Of a stretch of DNA of 64,000 nucleotides, positions 1 through 9,877 are shown one piece after another. The stretch covers positions 186,001-250,000 of the forward strand of contig JAIYBZ010000037.1 in the NCBI GenBank assembly GCA_027488255.1, given 5' to 3'. The position numbers and the translations under genes are program-made. The notes beneath the pieces are model-generated. The model worked only from the letters and a program-made list of their open reading frames with translations, ran no database searches and was not told the origin of the DNA. This DNA is from Comamonadaceae bacterium. Its GTDB lineage: Bacteria; Pseudomonadota; Gammaproteobacteria; Burkholderiales; Burkholderiaceae_C. Each line of letters opens with the position of its first letter. Within the stretch, counting starts at the first letter, position 1.

Positions 1-326
1 ACCCCTTGACGCCGGGTTTGTTGGGTGAAAACCTGAGCCTGCAAGGCGTGAGTGAAGCCGATTTGTACATTGGCGATGTTTTGATGTTTGAGTCGGTGCA
101 GTTGCGCGTGACCCAGCCGCGCGAACCTTGTGGCAAATTCAACGCGGTCATGGGCTACAGCCAAGCCGGTCGTGACATGGTGAAAAGTGGCCGAAGCGGT
201 TTTTATTTGGCGGTGGACGTGCCCGGCGTTTTGCGCATCGGTTCGGTCTTTGAGGTGCTCCCTGGGCCGCGCTCGATCGGTGTGGTGCAAGCCTTGCAGC
301 ACAAAGCGGGAAAGCATTTGCGCTGA
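1..326 (+). CDS. MOSC domain protein, C-terminal part
   Basis: The reading frame is open at the left edge (first full codon at base 3) and ends at TGA 324-326, so the N-terminus is missing. The visible residues read PLTPGLLGENL at the start, then a QPREPCGKF segment and a C-terminal GSVFEVLPGPR segment. This pattern is typical of MOSC domains of the YiiM type, which are sulfur- or molybdenum-cofactor-related beta-barrel domains with a conserved cysteine. Here the cysteine is the one in EPCGKF. The substrate cannot be told from the sequence. The 198 bases that follow, up to maeB, show no recognisable feature beyond a probable leader. Confidence 0.75.
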   Translation, partial: PLTPGLLGENLSLQGVSEADLYIGDVLMFESVQLRVTQPREPCGKFNAVMGYSQAGRDMVKSGRSGFYLAVDVPGVLRIGSVFEVLPGPRSIGVVQALQHKAGKHLR

Positions 327-524
327 ATGGACGGCCCAAAAATCGCCCACATTTGTGCACAAAAGTCAAAAGCTTCCTCACTCTGCATGTGGGTTTCCGC
401 AGTCAGTTGCCCTGCCGCCGGGGTCTACAATGAAATCGACACCAGCCGGGTTTTGGACCCGTCCCATCAGGCCGGTCGCTGAATTGCAGCGGGCCCAGCC
501 TTCATTCCCATAACGGAGCACAAG

Positions 525-2828
525 ATGACCAACAAGGTTCAAGCCGAAGTGAAACGCGCCCAATTGCGCAAAGCGGCTTTGGAATACCACGAGTTTCCCA
601 CCCCCGGAAAAGTGGCCATCGCTGCCACCAAGCAGTTGGTCAACCAGCACGATTTGGCTTTGGCCTATTCCCCCGGCGTTGCGGCGCCCTGCGAAGAAAT
701 CGTCAAAGACCCCTCCAATGCTTTCAAGTACACCAGCCGCGGCAACTTGGTCGGTGTGGTGACCAACGGCACCGCCGTGCTGGGGTTGGGCGACATCGGC
801 CCACTGGCCAGCAAGCCGGTGATGGAAGGCAAGGGCGTGTTGTTCAAGAAGTTCTCGGGCATTGACGTGTTCGACATCGAGATCAACGAAAAAGACCCCG
901 ACAAATTGGTCGAAATCATCGCGTCGTTGGAGCCCACATTTGGGGGCATCAACTTAGAAGACATCAAAGCGCCCGACTGCTTCTACATCGAGCGCAAATT
1001 GCGCGAGCGCATGAAGATTCCGGTCTTCCATGATGACCAACACGGCACCGCCATCGTGGTGGGCGCGGCCATTTTGAACGGCTTGAAAATCGTCGGCAAA
1101 GACCCGAAAAAGATCAAGCTGGTCACCTCCGGCGCGGGTGCGGCCGCACTGGCTTGCTTGGGTTTGTTGGTCAAGCTGGGCATTCCTCGCGAGAACATTT
1201 GGGTCACCGATTTGGCCGGTGTGGTCTACGAAGGCCGCACCGAGTTGATGGACGAAGACAAGATCCAGTTTGTGCAAAAAACCGACCACCGCACGCTGGC
1301 GCAGGTGATTGCCGGCGCCGATGTGTTCTTGGGCTTGTCGGCAGGCGGTGTGCTCAAGCAAGACATGGTCAAGTCAATGGCCGCCAAGCCCTTGATTTTT
1401 GCCTTGGCCAACCCCAACCCAGAAATCGATCCGGACGATGTCAAAGCCGTGCGCGACGACGCCATCATGGCGACCGGCCGCACCGACTATCCCAACCAAG
1501 TCAACAACGTCTTGTGCTTCCCCTACATCTTCAGGGGCGCTTTGGACAGTGGCGCCACCACCATCACCCTCGAGATGGAAATTGCTGCGGTGCATGCAAT
1601 TGCCGAGTTGGCGCAAGCCGAGCAAAGCGAAGTGGTGGCGGCCGCCTATGCCGGTGAGCCTTTGGCCTTTGGCCCGGAGTACCTCATTCCTAAGCCGTTT
1701 GATCCGCGCCTGATGATGAAGATTGCGCCTGCCGTGGCGCAAGCAGCGGCGGACAGCGGCGTGGCCCTGCGCCCCATCAAAGACCTGGAGGCTTATCGCG
1801 AAAAGCTGCAAGGCTTTGTCTACGCCTCGGGCACCATGATGAAGCCGATCTTCACCGCCGCCAAACGCGCCTTGAAAAAGCGCATCGCCTACAGCGAGGG
1901 CGAAGAAGAGCGCGTGTTGCGTGCGGCGCAAATCGTGGTGGACGAGGGCATTGCCCGGCCGACCCTGATTGGTCGCCCCGCCGTGATCGCCGAGCGCATC
2001 GAGAAGTTTGGCCTTCGCCTGAAAGAGGAACTCGACTACGACGTGGTCAACGTCGAGATGGACCACCGTTACCGCGATTTTTGGCAAACCTACCACCGCC
2101 TGACCGAGCGCAAGGGCGTTACCGAACAAATCGCCAAGATCGAGATGCGCCGACGCTTGTCGCTGATTGGGGCCATGTTGCTGCACAAGGGCGATGTGGA
2201 CGGCATGATTTGCGGCACTTGGGGCACCAACCCGATGCACCTGAATTACATCGACCAAGTGGTGGGCAAGCGCAAAGGCGTCACCACCTACGCGTGCATG
2301 AACGGTTTGATGCTGCCAGGGCGTCAGGTTTTCATGGTCGACACCCATGTGAACTACGACCCCACGGCCGAACAATTGGCCGAATTCACCATCATGGCGG
2401 CCGAAGAAATGCGCCGTTTTGGCATTCAGCCCAAAGCCGCTTTGTTGTCGCACTCCAACTTTGGTTCGTCCAACCAGCCCAGTGCCGTCAAGATGCGCCA
2501 GGTCTTGGAGTTGTTGCGCCGCGATGCCCCTTGGCTGGAGGTGGACGGAGAAATGCACGGCGATGTGGCGCTGGACAACGCGGCCCGCCATGCCCTGATG
2601 CCCAACAGCAGCTTGATCGGCGATGCCAATTTGTTGGTGCTGCCCAACATTGATGCGGCCAACATCGCTTACAACCTGCTCAAGACAGCGGCCGGCGGCA
2701 ACATTGCCGTGGGCCCGGTCCTGCTGGGCGCTGCCAAGCCGGTGCACATCCTCACCTCCAGCACCACCGTGCGCCGGATTGTGAACATGACAGCTTTGAC
2801 TGTTGCCGACGCCAACGCGGCCCGTTAA
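525..2828 (+). CDS. maeB: NADP-dependent malic enzyme with phosphotransacetylase-like domain
   Basis: The enzyme decarboxylates malate to pyruvate with reduction of NADP. The 767-residue protein has the length of the long bacterial MaeB class. The N-terminal malic domain holds Tyr48 in [12 protein letters not shown] and the [10 protein letters not shown] signature near residue 168. A Rossmann NAD(P) domain follows, with [12 protein letters not shown] near residue 205. From about residue 430 to the end lies a phosphate acetyl/butaryl transferase domain, which in this class is regulatory (acetyl-CoA sensing) rather than catalytic. The ATG is preceded by a purine-rich ACGGAGCACAAG leader. The gene is monocistronic and is closed by a strong hairpin terminator at 2858-2913. 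Cytoplasmic; links the TCA cycle to pyruvate and NADPH supply. Confidence 0.93.
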   Translation: MTNKVQAEVKRAQLRKAALEYHEFPTPGKVAIAATKQLVNQHDLALAYSPGVAAPCEEIVKDPSNAFKYTSRGNLVGVVTNGTAVLGLGDIGPLASKPVMEGKGVLFKKFSGIDVFDIEINEKDPDKLVEIIASLEPTFGGINLEDIKAPDCFYIERKLRERMKIPVFHDDQHGTAIVVGAAILNGLKIVGKDPKKIKLVTSGAGAAALACLGLLVKLGIPRENIWVTDLAGVVYEGRTELMDEDKIQFVQKTDHRTLAQVIAGADVFLGLSAGGVLKQDMVKSMAAKPLIFALANPNPEIDPDDVKAVRDDAIMATGRTDYPNQVNNVLCFPYIFRGALDSGATTITLEMEIAAVHAIAELAQAEQSEVVAAAYAGEPLAFGPEYLIPKPFDPRLMMKIAPAVAQAAADSGVALRPIKDLEAYREKLQGFVYASGTMMKPIFTAAKRALKKRIAYSEGEEERVLRAAQIVVDEGIARPTLIGRPAVIAERIEKFGLRLKEELDYDVVNVEMDHRYRDFWQTYHRLTERKGVTEQIAKIEMRRRLSLIGAMLLHKGDVDGMICGTWGTNPMHLNYIDQVVGKRKGVTTYACMNGLMLPGRQVFMVDTHVNYDPTAEQLAEFTIMAAEEMRRFGIQPKAALLSHSNFGSSNQPSAVKMRQVLELLRRDAPWLEVDGEMHGDVALDNAARHALMPNSSLIGDANLLVLPNIDAANIAYNLLKTAAGGNIAVGPVLLGAAKPVHILTSSTTVRRIVNMTALTVADANAAR

Positions 2829-2857
2829 GCCATAAAGCCGTAGCAAGTACTCACTTG

Positions 2858-2913
2858 AGCGAGCGATTGCCCATGAGGCTTTGCCTGTTTAATGGGCAAT
2901 CGCTTGCTTTTTT
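2858..2913 (+). terminator. Rho-independent terminator after maeB
   Basis: The arms at 2858-2874 and 2892-2908 pair over 17 positions with a single G-T wobble. They are separated by a 17-base loop and followed by a run of six T (2908-2913). It lies 30 bases after the maeB stop. Confidence 0.85.
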
Positions 2914-2982
2914 GTGTCAATTGCTTCACACTAGCGCCTTCGAGTTTTCGGGTTTACCCGAGGGCTTCTGAAAGGTGTTTTC

Positions 2983-3396
2983 ATGAAGGTGGCGCGAGCA
3001 TATGCCGCCCCAAAGCGCTGGGTTTCGGTGTTTCTGGGGTTGGTTTTGTCAATTTGCACTTTTTTGGTGCATTCTCAACCCGTCACCGACGCCCCAGTTT
3101 CACCGACGGTGTCGGTGACAGAGTTGCCCCGCGAAGGCCAAGAAACTTACCAACTCATCCGCAAGGGGGGTCCTTTTCCTTATGAAAAGGACGGGTCGGT
3201 TTTTGGCAATCGAGAGCGACTCCTGCCGCGTGAAGCGCGTGGGTTTTACCGTGAATACACCGTCAGAACTCCCGGGTTGAAGCACCGAGGAGCCAGGCGC
3301 ATCGTTTGTGGTGGGCTTGTTCCCCGGAATCCGCAGACCTGTTACTACACCTCTGACCATTACGCGAGTTTTCGCGTGATCGTTGAAAAGCGTTGA
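2983..3396 (+). CDS. Secreted guanyl-type ribonuclease (barnase/T1 family)
   Basis: The protein of 137 residues begins with a basic stretch and a hydrophobic segment (residues about 12-30), which looks like a signal peptide or signal anchor. The remainder matches the microbial RNase N1/T1/barnase fold: FGNRERLLP (74-82), YREYTV with putative catalytic base Glu91, RGARRIV with the phosphate-binding arginine near 105, and YYTSDHYASF with putative catalytic acid His126. Cys109 and Cys120 could form a disulfide, which fits export. The family cleaves single-stranded RNA 3' of guanosine. The next gene, 29 bases downstream, encodes a barstar-like inhibitor, so the pair follows the classic exported-nuclease and cytoplasmic-antidote arrangement. 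Confidence 0.85.
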   Translation: MKVARAYAAPKRWVSVFLGLVLSICTFLVHSQPVTDAPVSPTVSVTELPREGQETYQLIRKGGPFPYEKDGSVFGNRERLLPREARGFYREYTVRTPGLKHRGARRIVCGGLVPRNPQTCYYTSDHYASFRVIVEKR

Positions 3397-3425
3397 TTTT
3401 TAGACTTTAGAGAAAGACCACGGAG

Positions 3426-3851
3426 ATGGACACGCCGATTCGTCATGACCAAGAGCCGCCTTTGAAAGGCGTGCGGTCGAACATCGTGCAGTCGATTCGC
3501 GCTTACCGCGTGAGCGATTTGCAAGAGGCCGCCCAAGGCCTGGGCCACCACTTTTTGTACGCCAATCTGGCTGAAGCCCAGAGCAAGCAAGATGTGCTCG
3601 ATTTGATTGGGGCGCAATTCACCTTGCCTTCGCACTTTGGCAAAAATTTTGATGCCTTGTACGACTGCATGACCGACCCGCTGCACAAGTCGGGCCCACA
3701 GCCGGGCTTCATTGTGGTGTTGGAACAAATTCCAGCGCACGTGAAATTTGACAAAGAAGCCCGCGAGCAATTGCTGGACATCTTCCGTGACACGGCAGAT
3801 TACTGGGGAGACCGGAAGATACCCTTCCGATGCTTCTATTCTTTTCGGTAG
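3426..3851 (+). CDS. Barstar-family ribonuclease inhibitor
   Basis: This 141-residue cytoplasmic protein carries the barstar signature FGKNFDALYDCMTD at residues 71-84. Asp76 and Asp80 are equivalent to the acidic residues that plug the active site of barnase. The C-terminus IPFRCFYSFR is also typical of the family end. About 45 extra N-terminal residues precede the core fold compared with the 90-residue Bacillus barstar, as is usual for proteobacterial members. It lies directly downstream of the barnase-like RNase, so its inferred role is to protect the cell from that enzyme before export or after re-entry. The purine-rich leader AGAAAGACCACGGAG precedes the ATG. Confidence 0.88.
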   Translation: MDTPIRHDQEPPLKGVRSNIVQSIRAYRVSDLQEAAQGLGHHFLYANLAEAQSKQDVLDLIGAQFTLPSHFGKNFDALYDCMTDPLHKSGPQPGFIVVLEQIPAHVKFDKEAREQLLDIFRDTADYWGDRKIPFRCFYSFR

Positions 3852-4033
3852 CCCGTTCTGCACAAAACAGCCAAGCAGGACGGGCGATTGAGGCACAAAC
3901 CGAGGACGCCGAAATGGCCGAATTGGTCGAAGAAGGCGAAAAAATGCCCACCGACAAATTGGTGGACGTCTCGCCTTTGGCGCTGCGCATGAGCAGCCCC
4001 TTTAACGCGGGGTATTGGCTCGCAGCCGCCTGA
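3830..4033 (+). CDS. Small hypothetical protein downstream of barstar
   Basis: This 67-codon frame overlaps the last 22 bases of the barstar gene and ends 31 bases before a terminator. I do not recognise it. The N-terminal third may be untranslated, because the first ATG lies inside barstar. From about residue 18 the composition is acidic (AIEAQTEDAEMAELVEEGEK), followed by a PFNAGYWLAAA tail, and the codon choice resembles its neighbours. It could be a short third gene of the RNase-barstar unit or a chance frame. No signal peptide or domain is visible. Confidence 0.4.
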   Translation: MLLFFSVARSAQNSQAGRAIEAQTEDAEMAELVEEGEKMPTDKLVDVSPLALRMSSPFNAGYWLAAA

Positions 4034-4064
4034 TCTCCGTTGAGCCGTTGATTCGGCCAGCCGC

Positions 4065-4092
4065 AAAAAAGCCCGCATCTGCGGGCTTTTTT
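4065..4092. terminator. Bidirectional terminator between barstar unit and rsmA
   Basis: A perfect hairpin with arms AGCCCGCA and TGCGGGCT and a two-base loop is flanked by a run of six A on the left and six T on the right. It can therefore terminate transcription from both sides, which suits its position between convergent genes. Confidence 0.85.
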
Positions 4093-4118
4093 CATGGACC
4101 GATGTGTCAAGTGTTCTG

Positions 4119-4898
4119 TCAGACCGCTTGCGCCAAGCCGATGAATTCAGCGACCGGCACTTCCTCAGCGCGACGTTGCAGATCAAACTCACCCGCAAAG
4201 TTTTTTTCTTCAAGCCACTTGCCCAGGGTGTTGCGCAAGATTTTGCGGCGCTGGCTGAAGGCCACTTGCACCAGCGTCTCGAGGGTTATCACATTGACAT
4301 CAGGGGGTTGGGCGAGTGGGCGCATGCGCACCACGGCGCTGTCGACACGCGGCGGCGGGTCAAAACTTTCTGGCGGCACAAACAGCACATTGCTCATCTC
4401 ATAACGCCACTGCAGCATCACCGACAAACGGCTGTAATCCGAAGTCGCAGGCTGCGCCACCATGCGGTCGATCACTTCCTTTTGCAACATGAAGTGCTGG
4501 TCTTCGATCACATCCACTTGGTCCAGCAAATGAAACAAGATGGGCGTGGAGATGTTGTAGGGCAAATTGCCCACGACTCGAATTTTGGCGGCGTTGGCGG
4601 CGCCGGTTGGCGGCTGCATCTGTTGTGCCAGCGAGCGGAAATCGACTTTCAGCACATCGGACTCGACCACCGTGAGGTGGGGGTGTTCGCGCAGCCGAAC
4701 CGCCAAGTCACGGTCCAGTTCGATCACCGTCAAATGGCCTAAGCGTTCGACCAAGGGTTGCGTCAGCGCTGCCAAGCCAGGCCCGATCTCCACCATGGGC
4801 TGACCCGCTTGGGGGTCGATCGCATCGACGATGGCATCGATGATGCCGCCGTCGGTTAAAAAGTGTTGACCAAACCGTTTGCGCGCAATGTGCTTCAT
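4119..4898 (-). CDS. rsmA: 16S rRNA dimethyladenosine transferase
   Basis: RsmA (KsgA) dimethylates two adjacent adenosines in the 3' helix of 16S rRNA during late 30S assembly. The start at 4898 gives [16 protein letters not shown], the conserved N-terminus of the family. An upstream in-frame start at 4952 would add 18 unconserved residues inside surA. The 259-residue protein has the SAM-binding motif [11 protein letters not shown] and the catalytic [10 protein letters not shown] (NLPY) motif. Its start codon overlaps the surA stop as ATGA, so translation is probably coupled within the lptD-surA-rsmA operon, an order conserved in many proteobacteria. Confidence 0.95.
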   Translation of the reverse strand: MKHIARKRFGQHFLTDGGIIDAIVDAIDPQAGQPMVEIGPGLAALTQPLVERLGHLTVIELDRDLAVRLREHPHLTVVESDVLKVDFRSLAQQMQPPTGAANAAKIRVVGNLPYNISTPILFHLLDQVDVIEDQHFMLQKEVIDRMVAQPATSDYSRLSVMLQWRYEMSNVLFVPPESFDPPPRVDSAVVRMRPLAQPPDVNVITLETLVQVAFSQRRKILRNTLGKWLEEKNFAGEFDLQRRAEEVPVAEFIGLAQAV

Positions 4899-6253
4899 TG
4901 CGGCGGCTCGCGCATCTCGACATAGGCGCGGCTGCGAATGTCTTGCACCCAAGCGCCATAGGCTTCTTCGATCTTCTTTTCACGCAAGACATTGCGTGCC
5001 AAGTTGCGCTGTTCTTGGTCGGTCATGGGGGCATTGCGTCGGTCGGTCACCTCGATCAGGTGCACGCCAAAGCGAGAGACCAAAGGTTCTGCCACTTGGC
5101 CCGGACGCAGGCGGTTCATGACTTCTTCAAATTCGGGCACAAACATGCCAGGATTCGCCCAGCCCAAATCGCCGCCTTGTTGGGCGCTGCCGTCCTGTGA
5201 CATTTGACGGGCCTGTTCGGCAAAGTCTGCTTTGCCGGACACCACAGCTCGGCGCACATCGGCGAGTTTGGACACAGCTTGGGCTTGCGACAATTGTGCC
5301 GAGGGGCGCAACAAAATGTGGCGTGCGCGGGTTTGCGTCACGACCAGGGTGTTGATTTGACGACGCTCTAAAACTTTCAACACATGAAAGCCCGCGCCTG
5401 AGCGAACGGGGGCGGCCACTTCACCCGACTTCAGGTTGCGTGTGGCGTCGATGAACAAATCGGGGTAGCGATCGGCAGGGCGCAAGCCCATCTCCCCCCC
5501 ATTGGCGGCTCGGTCGGGGGCTTGAGAAAAAGCTTTGGCCAATTCAGCAAAGTTTTCACCACTCCGGGCGCGTTGAGCCAAATTGGCGGCGCGCTCACCG
5601 AAAGCTTTGACGTCGGCCTCGCTGCTGTTTTCGGGGACGGCAATCAAGATCATGCCCAGATTCACCAAGCCAGGAATTTGTGCCGCCTGTGCTTGCAGTT
5701 GCGTGCGCAAATACTGCTCGATGTCTTGTTCGCTGACGCGCACACGGCCTTCCACCTCCCGCTCACGCAAACGGGTCAGGGTGATTTGGGTGCGCAATTG
5801 CTCGCGAAAGGCGTTCAAAGAAATGCCATCTTGTGCCAGGGCTTTTTGTAGCTGCTCGGGGGTGAGCTGGTTGCTGGTGGCCACATTGAGTTCGGCTTGC
5901 TCGATGGCTTCGGGCTCTACTTTGATGCCGGCATCGCGGGCTTGCTGCAGCTGGGCTTTTTCGTTGATCAGTTGCTCGAGCGCGATTTGTGTGAGTTCTT
6001 GAGCGTCGGGTGCGATCCCGCCGCGCGCCTTGGCGTCGTTGGCGATCCGCTGACGCAAGCCCTGCACTTCACGGTTGGTGATGGGCTCTGAATTGACCAC
6101 CGCCACAATGAAATCGGCCTGACGGATGGGCGCGGCCGTTGCGGTTGCCGCTGCAGCTGTTTGAGGGGCTTGTGCCCAGGTGGCCCAAGGGCAGAGGGTG
6201 CCCAAGGCCAAAGCCAGCCAAGCTGTACGCGCAGGAGAAAACAAATTATTCAT
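4895..6253 (-). CDS. surA: Periplasmic peptidyl-prolyl isomerase/chaperone SurA
   Basis: SurA escorts outer-membrane beta-barrel proteins, including LptD, across the periplasm. The start at 6253 gives [20 protein letters not shown]...TWAQ, a clear Sec signal peptide. A longer frame from 6319 would add residues lying inside lptD. The 452-residue protein has the SurA N-domain ([16 protein letters not shown] onward) and two parvulin domains, at roughly residues 190-290 and 305-405 ([17 protein letters not shown] and [20 protein letters not shown] mark the second). Its first eight bases overlap the end of lptD and its last four overlap rsmA, so the three genes form a tight operon. Confidence 0.94.
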   Translation of the reverse strand: MNNLFSPARTAWLALALGTLCPWATWAQAPQTAAAATATAAPIRQADFIVAVVNSEPITNREVQGLRQRIANDAKARGGIAPDAQELTQIALEQLINEKAQLQQARDAGIKVEPEAIEQAELNVATSNQLTPEQLQKALAQDGISLNAFREQLRTQITLTRLREREVEGRVRVSEQDIEQYLRTQLQAQAAQIPGLVNLGMILIAVPENSSEADVKAFGERAANLAQRARSGENFAELAKAFSQAPDRAANGGEMGLRPADRYPDLFIDATRNLKSGEVAAPVRSGAGFHVLKVLERRQINTLVVTQTRARHILLRPSAQLSQAQAVSKLADVRRAVVSGKADFAEQARQMSQDGSAQQGGDLGWANPGMFVPEFEEVMNRLRPGQVAEPLVSRFGVHLIEVTDRRNAPMTDQEQRNLARNVLREKKIEEAYGAWVQDIRSRAYVEMREPPQ

Positions 6254-8687
6254 AGTGCTGGAACCGACTGGGTTGAACCGTGTTGTCACGCAGGAATTGG
6301 TAGCGCGGAATATTGTCACTCAGGCTCTTGAGGGGGCTGATGCCCACTCGAGCCAAGCCGATGTACTCCAGCTGGAAAAAAATACGGCTAGAAGCACTGC
6401 CCGTGATCACGTTGGAGAAGTTGGTTTGTTTTCGCTCAAATGCCACGCGCCCAATCCAGCACCCTGCATCGTATTCCAAGCCCAACAAGGAATCGACGAG
6501 GCTGCGTTCTCGCAAGCTGTAATTCAGGCGGCCTACCGTGTACCAACGGTTGGGCCCCAGCCCTTGGCCGGGTGTGCGTGACCACGCCGCATCGGCTTGA
6601 CGATCCGTTTCACCCACCAGGTCACTCAAGGGCCATTGCCAGCCCACGTCCATGAAGGTGGAGTTGGGGCTGGTTTGGTTGTTCACGCGGTAGGCTGCGT
6701 TGAGCACGCGGTAGGCGCTGTGGCTGTAACGGGCTTGCACGGTGGTGCGGGCCACATCGTGGGTTTGGTTGTTGGCTTGAAGGGTGGCGTCCAAGGACCA
6801 ACGGTCGTTCCAGCGCACAGTGGCTCCAAAGAGAATATCGCTGAGTCCTGTCGGGGTGGCGGCTTGACCGGGCAGTACCACCTGTTGGTCAGAGAAACGG
6901 ATGCGTTGCGCCACACCCACGCGCAGCATTTCGGCACCGTTGTCGGGGTCGAAAAACCGGCTGTTCACGCCGAGGGTCAGGGCGTTGTTGTCGGCCAAAC
7001 GGTCTTGTCCGACATAGGTGTTTTCGCTGTAAATGGTGGACAAGTTGAAGTCGGTGGCGCCGCTGTCGTAAACGGGCAGCATGCTTTGGTTTTTGTAGGG
7101 GGTGTAGGCGTAGAAAGCGCGGGGCTCGAGGGTTTGCAACACATTGCGACCAAACCAGCGGGTTTCACGTTCGAACACCAAGCCCGAGTTCAAGCTGAAA
7201 GTGGGCAGCACCCGATCCACCGTCATGGCGCCGTTGTCCAAGGCCCGGTCCATGCTGTAACGGGTGGCGTGCATTTGCAGTTTGGGCGTGATGAAACCCC
7301 AAGGGCGAAGCCAAGGGCGGCTGACTTGTGCGTGCACAAAACTGCGCTCGCCATTGCGCGGCAAAGTGCCGTTGGCCACCAGGCTGGCGACGCGTGAAAA
7401 ATCGGCTTCAAATCGGGTGGTGTCGCCCACCACCGACCAGTCCAGACCCTCGGCGTTCCACTCGCCATAGCGCATGCTGATTTGTGGCGCGCGGTCGTAT
7501 GGCGGGGCGGCTTCTTGCAGGTTTTGCCAACGCTGCATTAGAGCCGTCATGCTGAAGTTGCCACGTCCCCAAGACAAGACCCCGGTGGAAGGCAAGACCC
7601 GCTGTGTCAAGACCAAGCCAGAACGCGGAAAATCTCGCCAGTAGTTGTTGTCGCTCACCCGGTTCAGGGTCAGGCCCAGGCCGATGCGGCCCACACCCTC
7701 GAGGCCTGTGTCGATGCCCCCATTGTGTTGGCTGGTGAGGCCCCAGCGCCGGCTGTCGCGCAGTTGGTCGGAGGGCATGAAGTTCAAGCGAACCTGGCCG
7801 TTGTAGTCACGCTCTAAATAGCGAAACTCGGAGTCGGCCGCGATGCCGCGCTTGCTCATCACATGGGTCGTGATGGTGGCATCGCGGTTGGGTGCAATGT
7901 CAAAGTAATAAGGCTGCGCCACCTCAATGCCGTTCACTGTGTCGAGGCTCAACAAGGGCGTCAACAGACCCGATTTGCGTTGGTCGTTCAAGGGCAACTG
8001 GACGGAGGGCGCCGCAAAAACGGGGAAGTCTTTGAAGCGAAACTGCACACCCTTGGCCTCGATGGTGGACTCCTCTTCGTCGATCGTCATTTGCGTGGCT
8101 TTCAACAGCCATTCCGGCAGCCACTCAGGCCCCGGCGTGCGTCGGCACGTGGTGTAACTCGCTTGGCGGATCACCGAGCGTTGGTTGTCAATGAACTCCA
8201 CCTCGGCGGCTTGTCCGTAGCCCCCGCTGCTGTAAAGCTCAAACGACGGTTGTTCAAATTTGCCTTGAAAGCTGTCCACTTTCAGATTCAACCGAGGCCC
8301 GGTGAACACACTCGTGGGCGTGCTGACCCGCACTTGGCCTGTGGCCTTCACCACGTCTTGGGTTTGGTCGTAGTCCACCCGGTCGGCTCGCAGGGCCAGG
8401 CCTGGGCGACGCACGCTGGCCTGCCCCTCGACCACCAAGTCCATGTCGGGCCGGGCGGTCATTTGTTGGCCGTTGACAAAGACAGCGCCCTCTGACTTTT
8501 GCCGATCAGAGACGCGTTCTTCCAGCAGGGGGCTGCTGCGCAAGGGCAATCCTGTGGGTTGCGCTTGGGCGCCGCTGAGGCCCAACGTCAACAAGGCGGC
8601 CGCCACAGCCGTCGCACTGGGGGCTATGGGGGTCTTGGGGGTCAACGGCAGAGATGGCGAGTCGAAAGGGGTGGCCAAAATGAACAA
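6246..8687 (-). CDS. lptD: LPS-assembly outer-membrane protein LptD
   Basis: LptD is the outer-membrane barrel that, with LptE, inserts lipopolysaccharide into the outer leaflet. The 813-residue protein has a hydrophobic N-terminal export signal ending near GLSGAQAQ. Next is an OstA/LptA-like periplasmic domain (about residues 80-200, with RADRVDYDQTQDVVKATGQVRV), then the long beta-barrel with alternating aromatic-polar strands to the C-terminus. It is the first gene of the lptD-surA-rsmA operon and is divergent from amgK across 69 bases. The start at 8687 precedes an unusually proline-rich n-region (MFILATPFDSPSLPLTPKTP), so a later start is possible. Confidence 0.93.
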   Translation of the reverse strand: MFILATPFDSPSLPLTPKTPIAPSATAVAAALLTLGLSGAQAQPTGLPLRSSPLLEERVSDRQKSEGAVFVNGQQMTARPDMDLVVEGQASVRRPGLALRADRVDYDQTQDVVKATGQVRVSTPTSVFTGPRLNLKVDSFQGKFEQPSFELYSSGGYGQAAEVEFIDNQRSVIRQASYTTCRRTPGPEWLPEWLLKATQMTIDEEESTIEAKGVQFRFKDFPVFAAPSVQLPLNDQRKSGLLTPLLSLDTVNGIEVAQPYYFDIAPNRDATITTHVMSKRGIAADSEFRYLERDYNGQVRLNFMPSDQLRDSRRWGLTSQHNGGIDTGLEGVGRIGLGLTLNRVSDNNYWRDFPRSGLVLTQRVLPSTGVLSWGRGNFSMTALMQRWQNLQEAAPPYDRAPQISMRYGEWNAEGLDWSVVGDTTRFEADFSRVASLVANGTLPRNGERSFVHAQVSRPWLRPWGFITPKLQMHATRYSMDRALDNGAMTVDRVLPTFSLNSGLVFERETRWFGRNVLQTLEPRAFYAYTPYKNQSMLPVYDSGATDFNLSTIYSENTYVGQDRLADNNALTLGVNSRFFDPDNGAEMLRVGVAQRIRFSDQQVVLPGQAATPTGLSDILFGATVRWNDRWSLDATLQANNQTHDVARTTVQARYSHSAYRVLNAAYRVNNQTSPNSTFMDVGWQWPLSDLVGETDRQADAAWSRTPGQGLGPNRWYTVGRLNYSLRERSLVDSLLGLEYDAGCWIGRVAFERKQTNFSNVITGSASSRIFFQLEYIGLARVGISPLKSLSDNIPRYQFLRDNTVQPSRFQHYE

Positions 8688-8756
8688 CAGTCTTCAAGGA
8701 AACGCCCAGCGGTCAACACCGAAGTGACCCAGGGGCTTTGTAGAATGCGATTATCC

Positions 8757-9875
8757 ATGAGCGCTCCCTCTTTATCCCCTATTTCTTCGTCTTCAGCCCA
8801 TTCGGGGGTCACTTGGTCTGACCCGGCGCGTGAGGCTTTGTTTCAAACTTGGTTGGCGGGCGTGGCCCCCAGCCTAGGGCTTTTGCCCAACACCTTGCGC
8901 ATCGCCTCGGCCGATGCCAGCTTTCGCCGTTACCTGCGGGTCGAAACCGCCCAAGGAGACAGCCGCATCGTCATGGATGCGCCCCCGGAGAAAGAAAATT
9001 CTGAGCCCTTTGTGCGCATCGCGGCCCTGATGAAAGAAGCGGGCCTGCGCGCGCCGGAGGTGTTGGCCTGGGATGCGCCGCATGGCTTCATGTTGCTGAC
9101 CGATCTGGGCGATGCCACCATGATGTCGGCGATCGATGCCGAGCGGCCACAAGCCAACCATGGGCTGTACATGCAAGCGGTGGAGGCTTTGGTGCAATGG
9201 CAATTGGCCTCGCGCCCCGGCGTCTTGCCGCCCTATGACGAGGCTTTGTTGAAGCGCGAGCTGAGCCTGTTCCCCGACTGGTATCTCGGCCAACACCGCC
9301 AGATCCAACTGGCCCCAAAAGACCAAGAGACACTGAACCACGCTTTTGCCTTGATCGTGCAACGCAACTTGGCCACGCCCCAGGTGTATGTGCACCGCGA
9401 CTTCATGCCGCGCAACCTCATGATGCCAACGGGCCATGGCCCGGGCCACGATCGCTTGGGGGTGTTGGATTTTCAGGACGCCGTTTACGGCCCTTTGAGC
9501 TACGACATCGCCAGCCTGATGCGCGATGCCTTTTTGACGTGGGACGAAGACTTCGTGTTGGACATCACCATCCGTTATTGGGAAAAAGCCCGCAAAGCCG
9601 GGCTGATGGACTTTGAAGATTGGCACAGCGACTTTGGCGCTTTTTACCGTGCGGTGGAGTGGATGGGGCTGCAACGCCACCTGAAGGTCGCAGGCATTTT
9701 TGCCCGACTCACTTTACGCGATGGCAAGCCCAAATACTTGGCCGATGCGCCACGCTTCATTCAGTACATCCGCAAGACCTGTGACCGCTACCGTGAGCTG
9801 GGCCCCTTGCTCAAACTGATCGACGAGATCGAGGGCACCACCCCCGTAGTGGGATTTGCCTACGGGCGCATGTGA
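8757..9875 (+). CDS. amgK: Amino-sugar (MurNAc/GlcNAc) anomeric kinase AmgK-like phosphotransferase
   Basis: AmgK phosphorylates cell-wall-derived MurNAc at C1 for peptidoglycan recycling. The 372-residue protein has the aminoglycoside-phosphotransferase fold: SFRRYLRVE near the nucleotide-binding lobe, the catalytic loop VHRDFMPRNLMM, and the metal-binding VLDFQDAVYGPLSYDIASL. It lies head to head with lptD, the arrangement known for AmgK in Pseudomonas and many betaproteobacteria. A frame open from 8499 exists, but it runs through lptD and the divergent promoter, so ATG 8757 was chosen. The partner gene murU, normally next in the operon, is absent here and rsmE follows instead. Confidence 0.85.
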   Translation: MSAPSLSPISSSSAHSGVTWSDPAREALFQTWLAGVAPSLGLLPNTLRIASADASFRRYLRVETAQGDSRIVMDAPPEKENSEPFVRIAALMKEAGLRAPEVLAWDAPHGFMLLTDLGDATMMSAIDAERPQANHGLYMQAVEALVQWQLASRPGVLPPYDEALLKRELSLFPDWYLGQHRQIQLAPKDQETLNHAFALIVQRNLATPQVYVHRDFMPRNLMMPTGHGPGHDRLGVLDFQDAVYGPLSYDIASLMRDAFLTWDEDFVLDITIRYWEKARKAGLMDFEDWHSDFGAFYRAVEWMGLQRHLKVAGIFARLTLRDGKPKYLADAPRFIQYIRKTCDRYRELGPLLKLIDEIEGTTPVVGFAYGRM

Positions 9876-9877
9876 CC

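Noticed and set aside
1374-2846. 490-codon open frame antisense to maeB
   Set aside because: High-GC shadow frame rich in His, Gly, Gln and Arg, lying wholly opposite a well-supported gene. No domain pattern.
3780-4033. Frameshift joining barstar to the downstream small frame
   Set aside because: Barstar already ends with a normal CFYSFR C-terminus, so no frameshift is needed to explain it.
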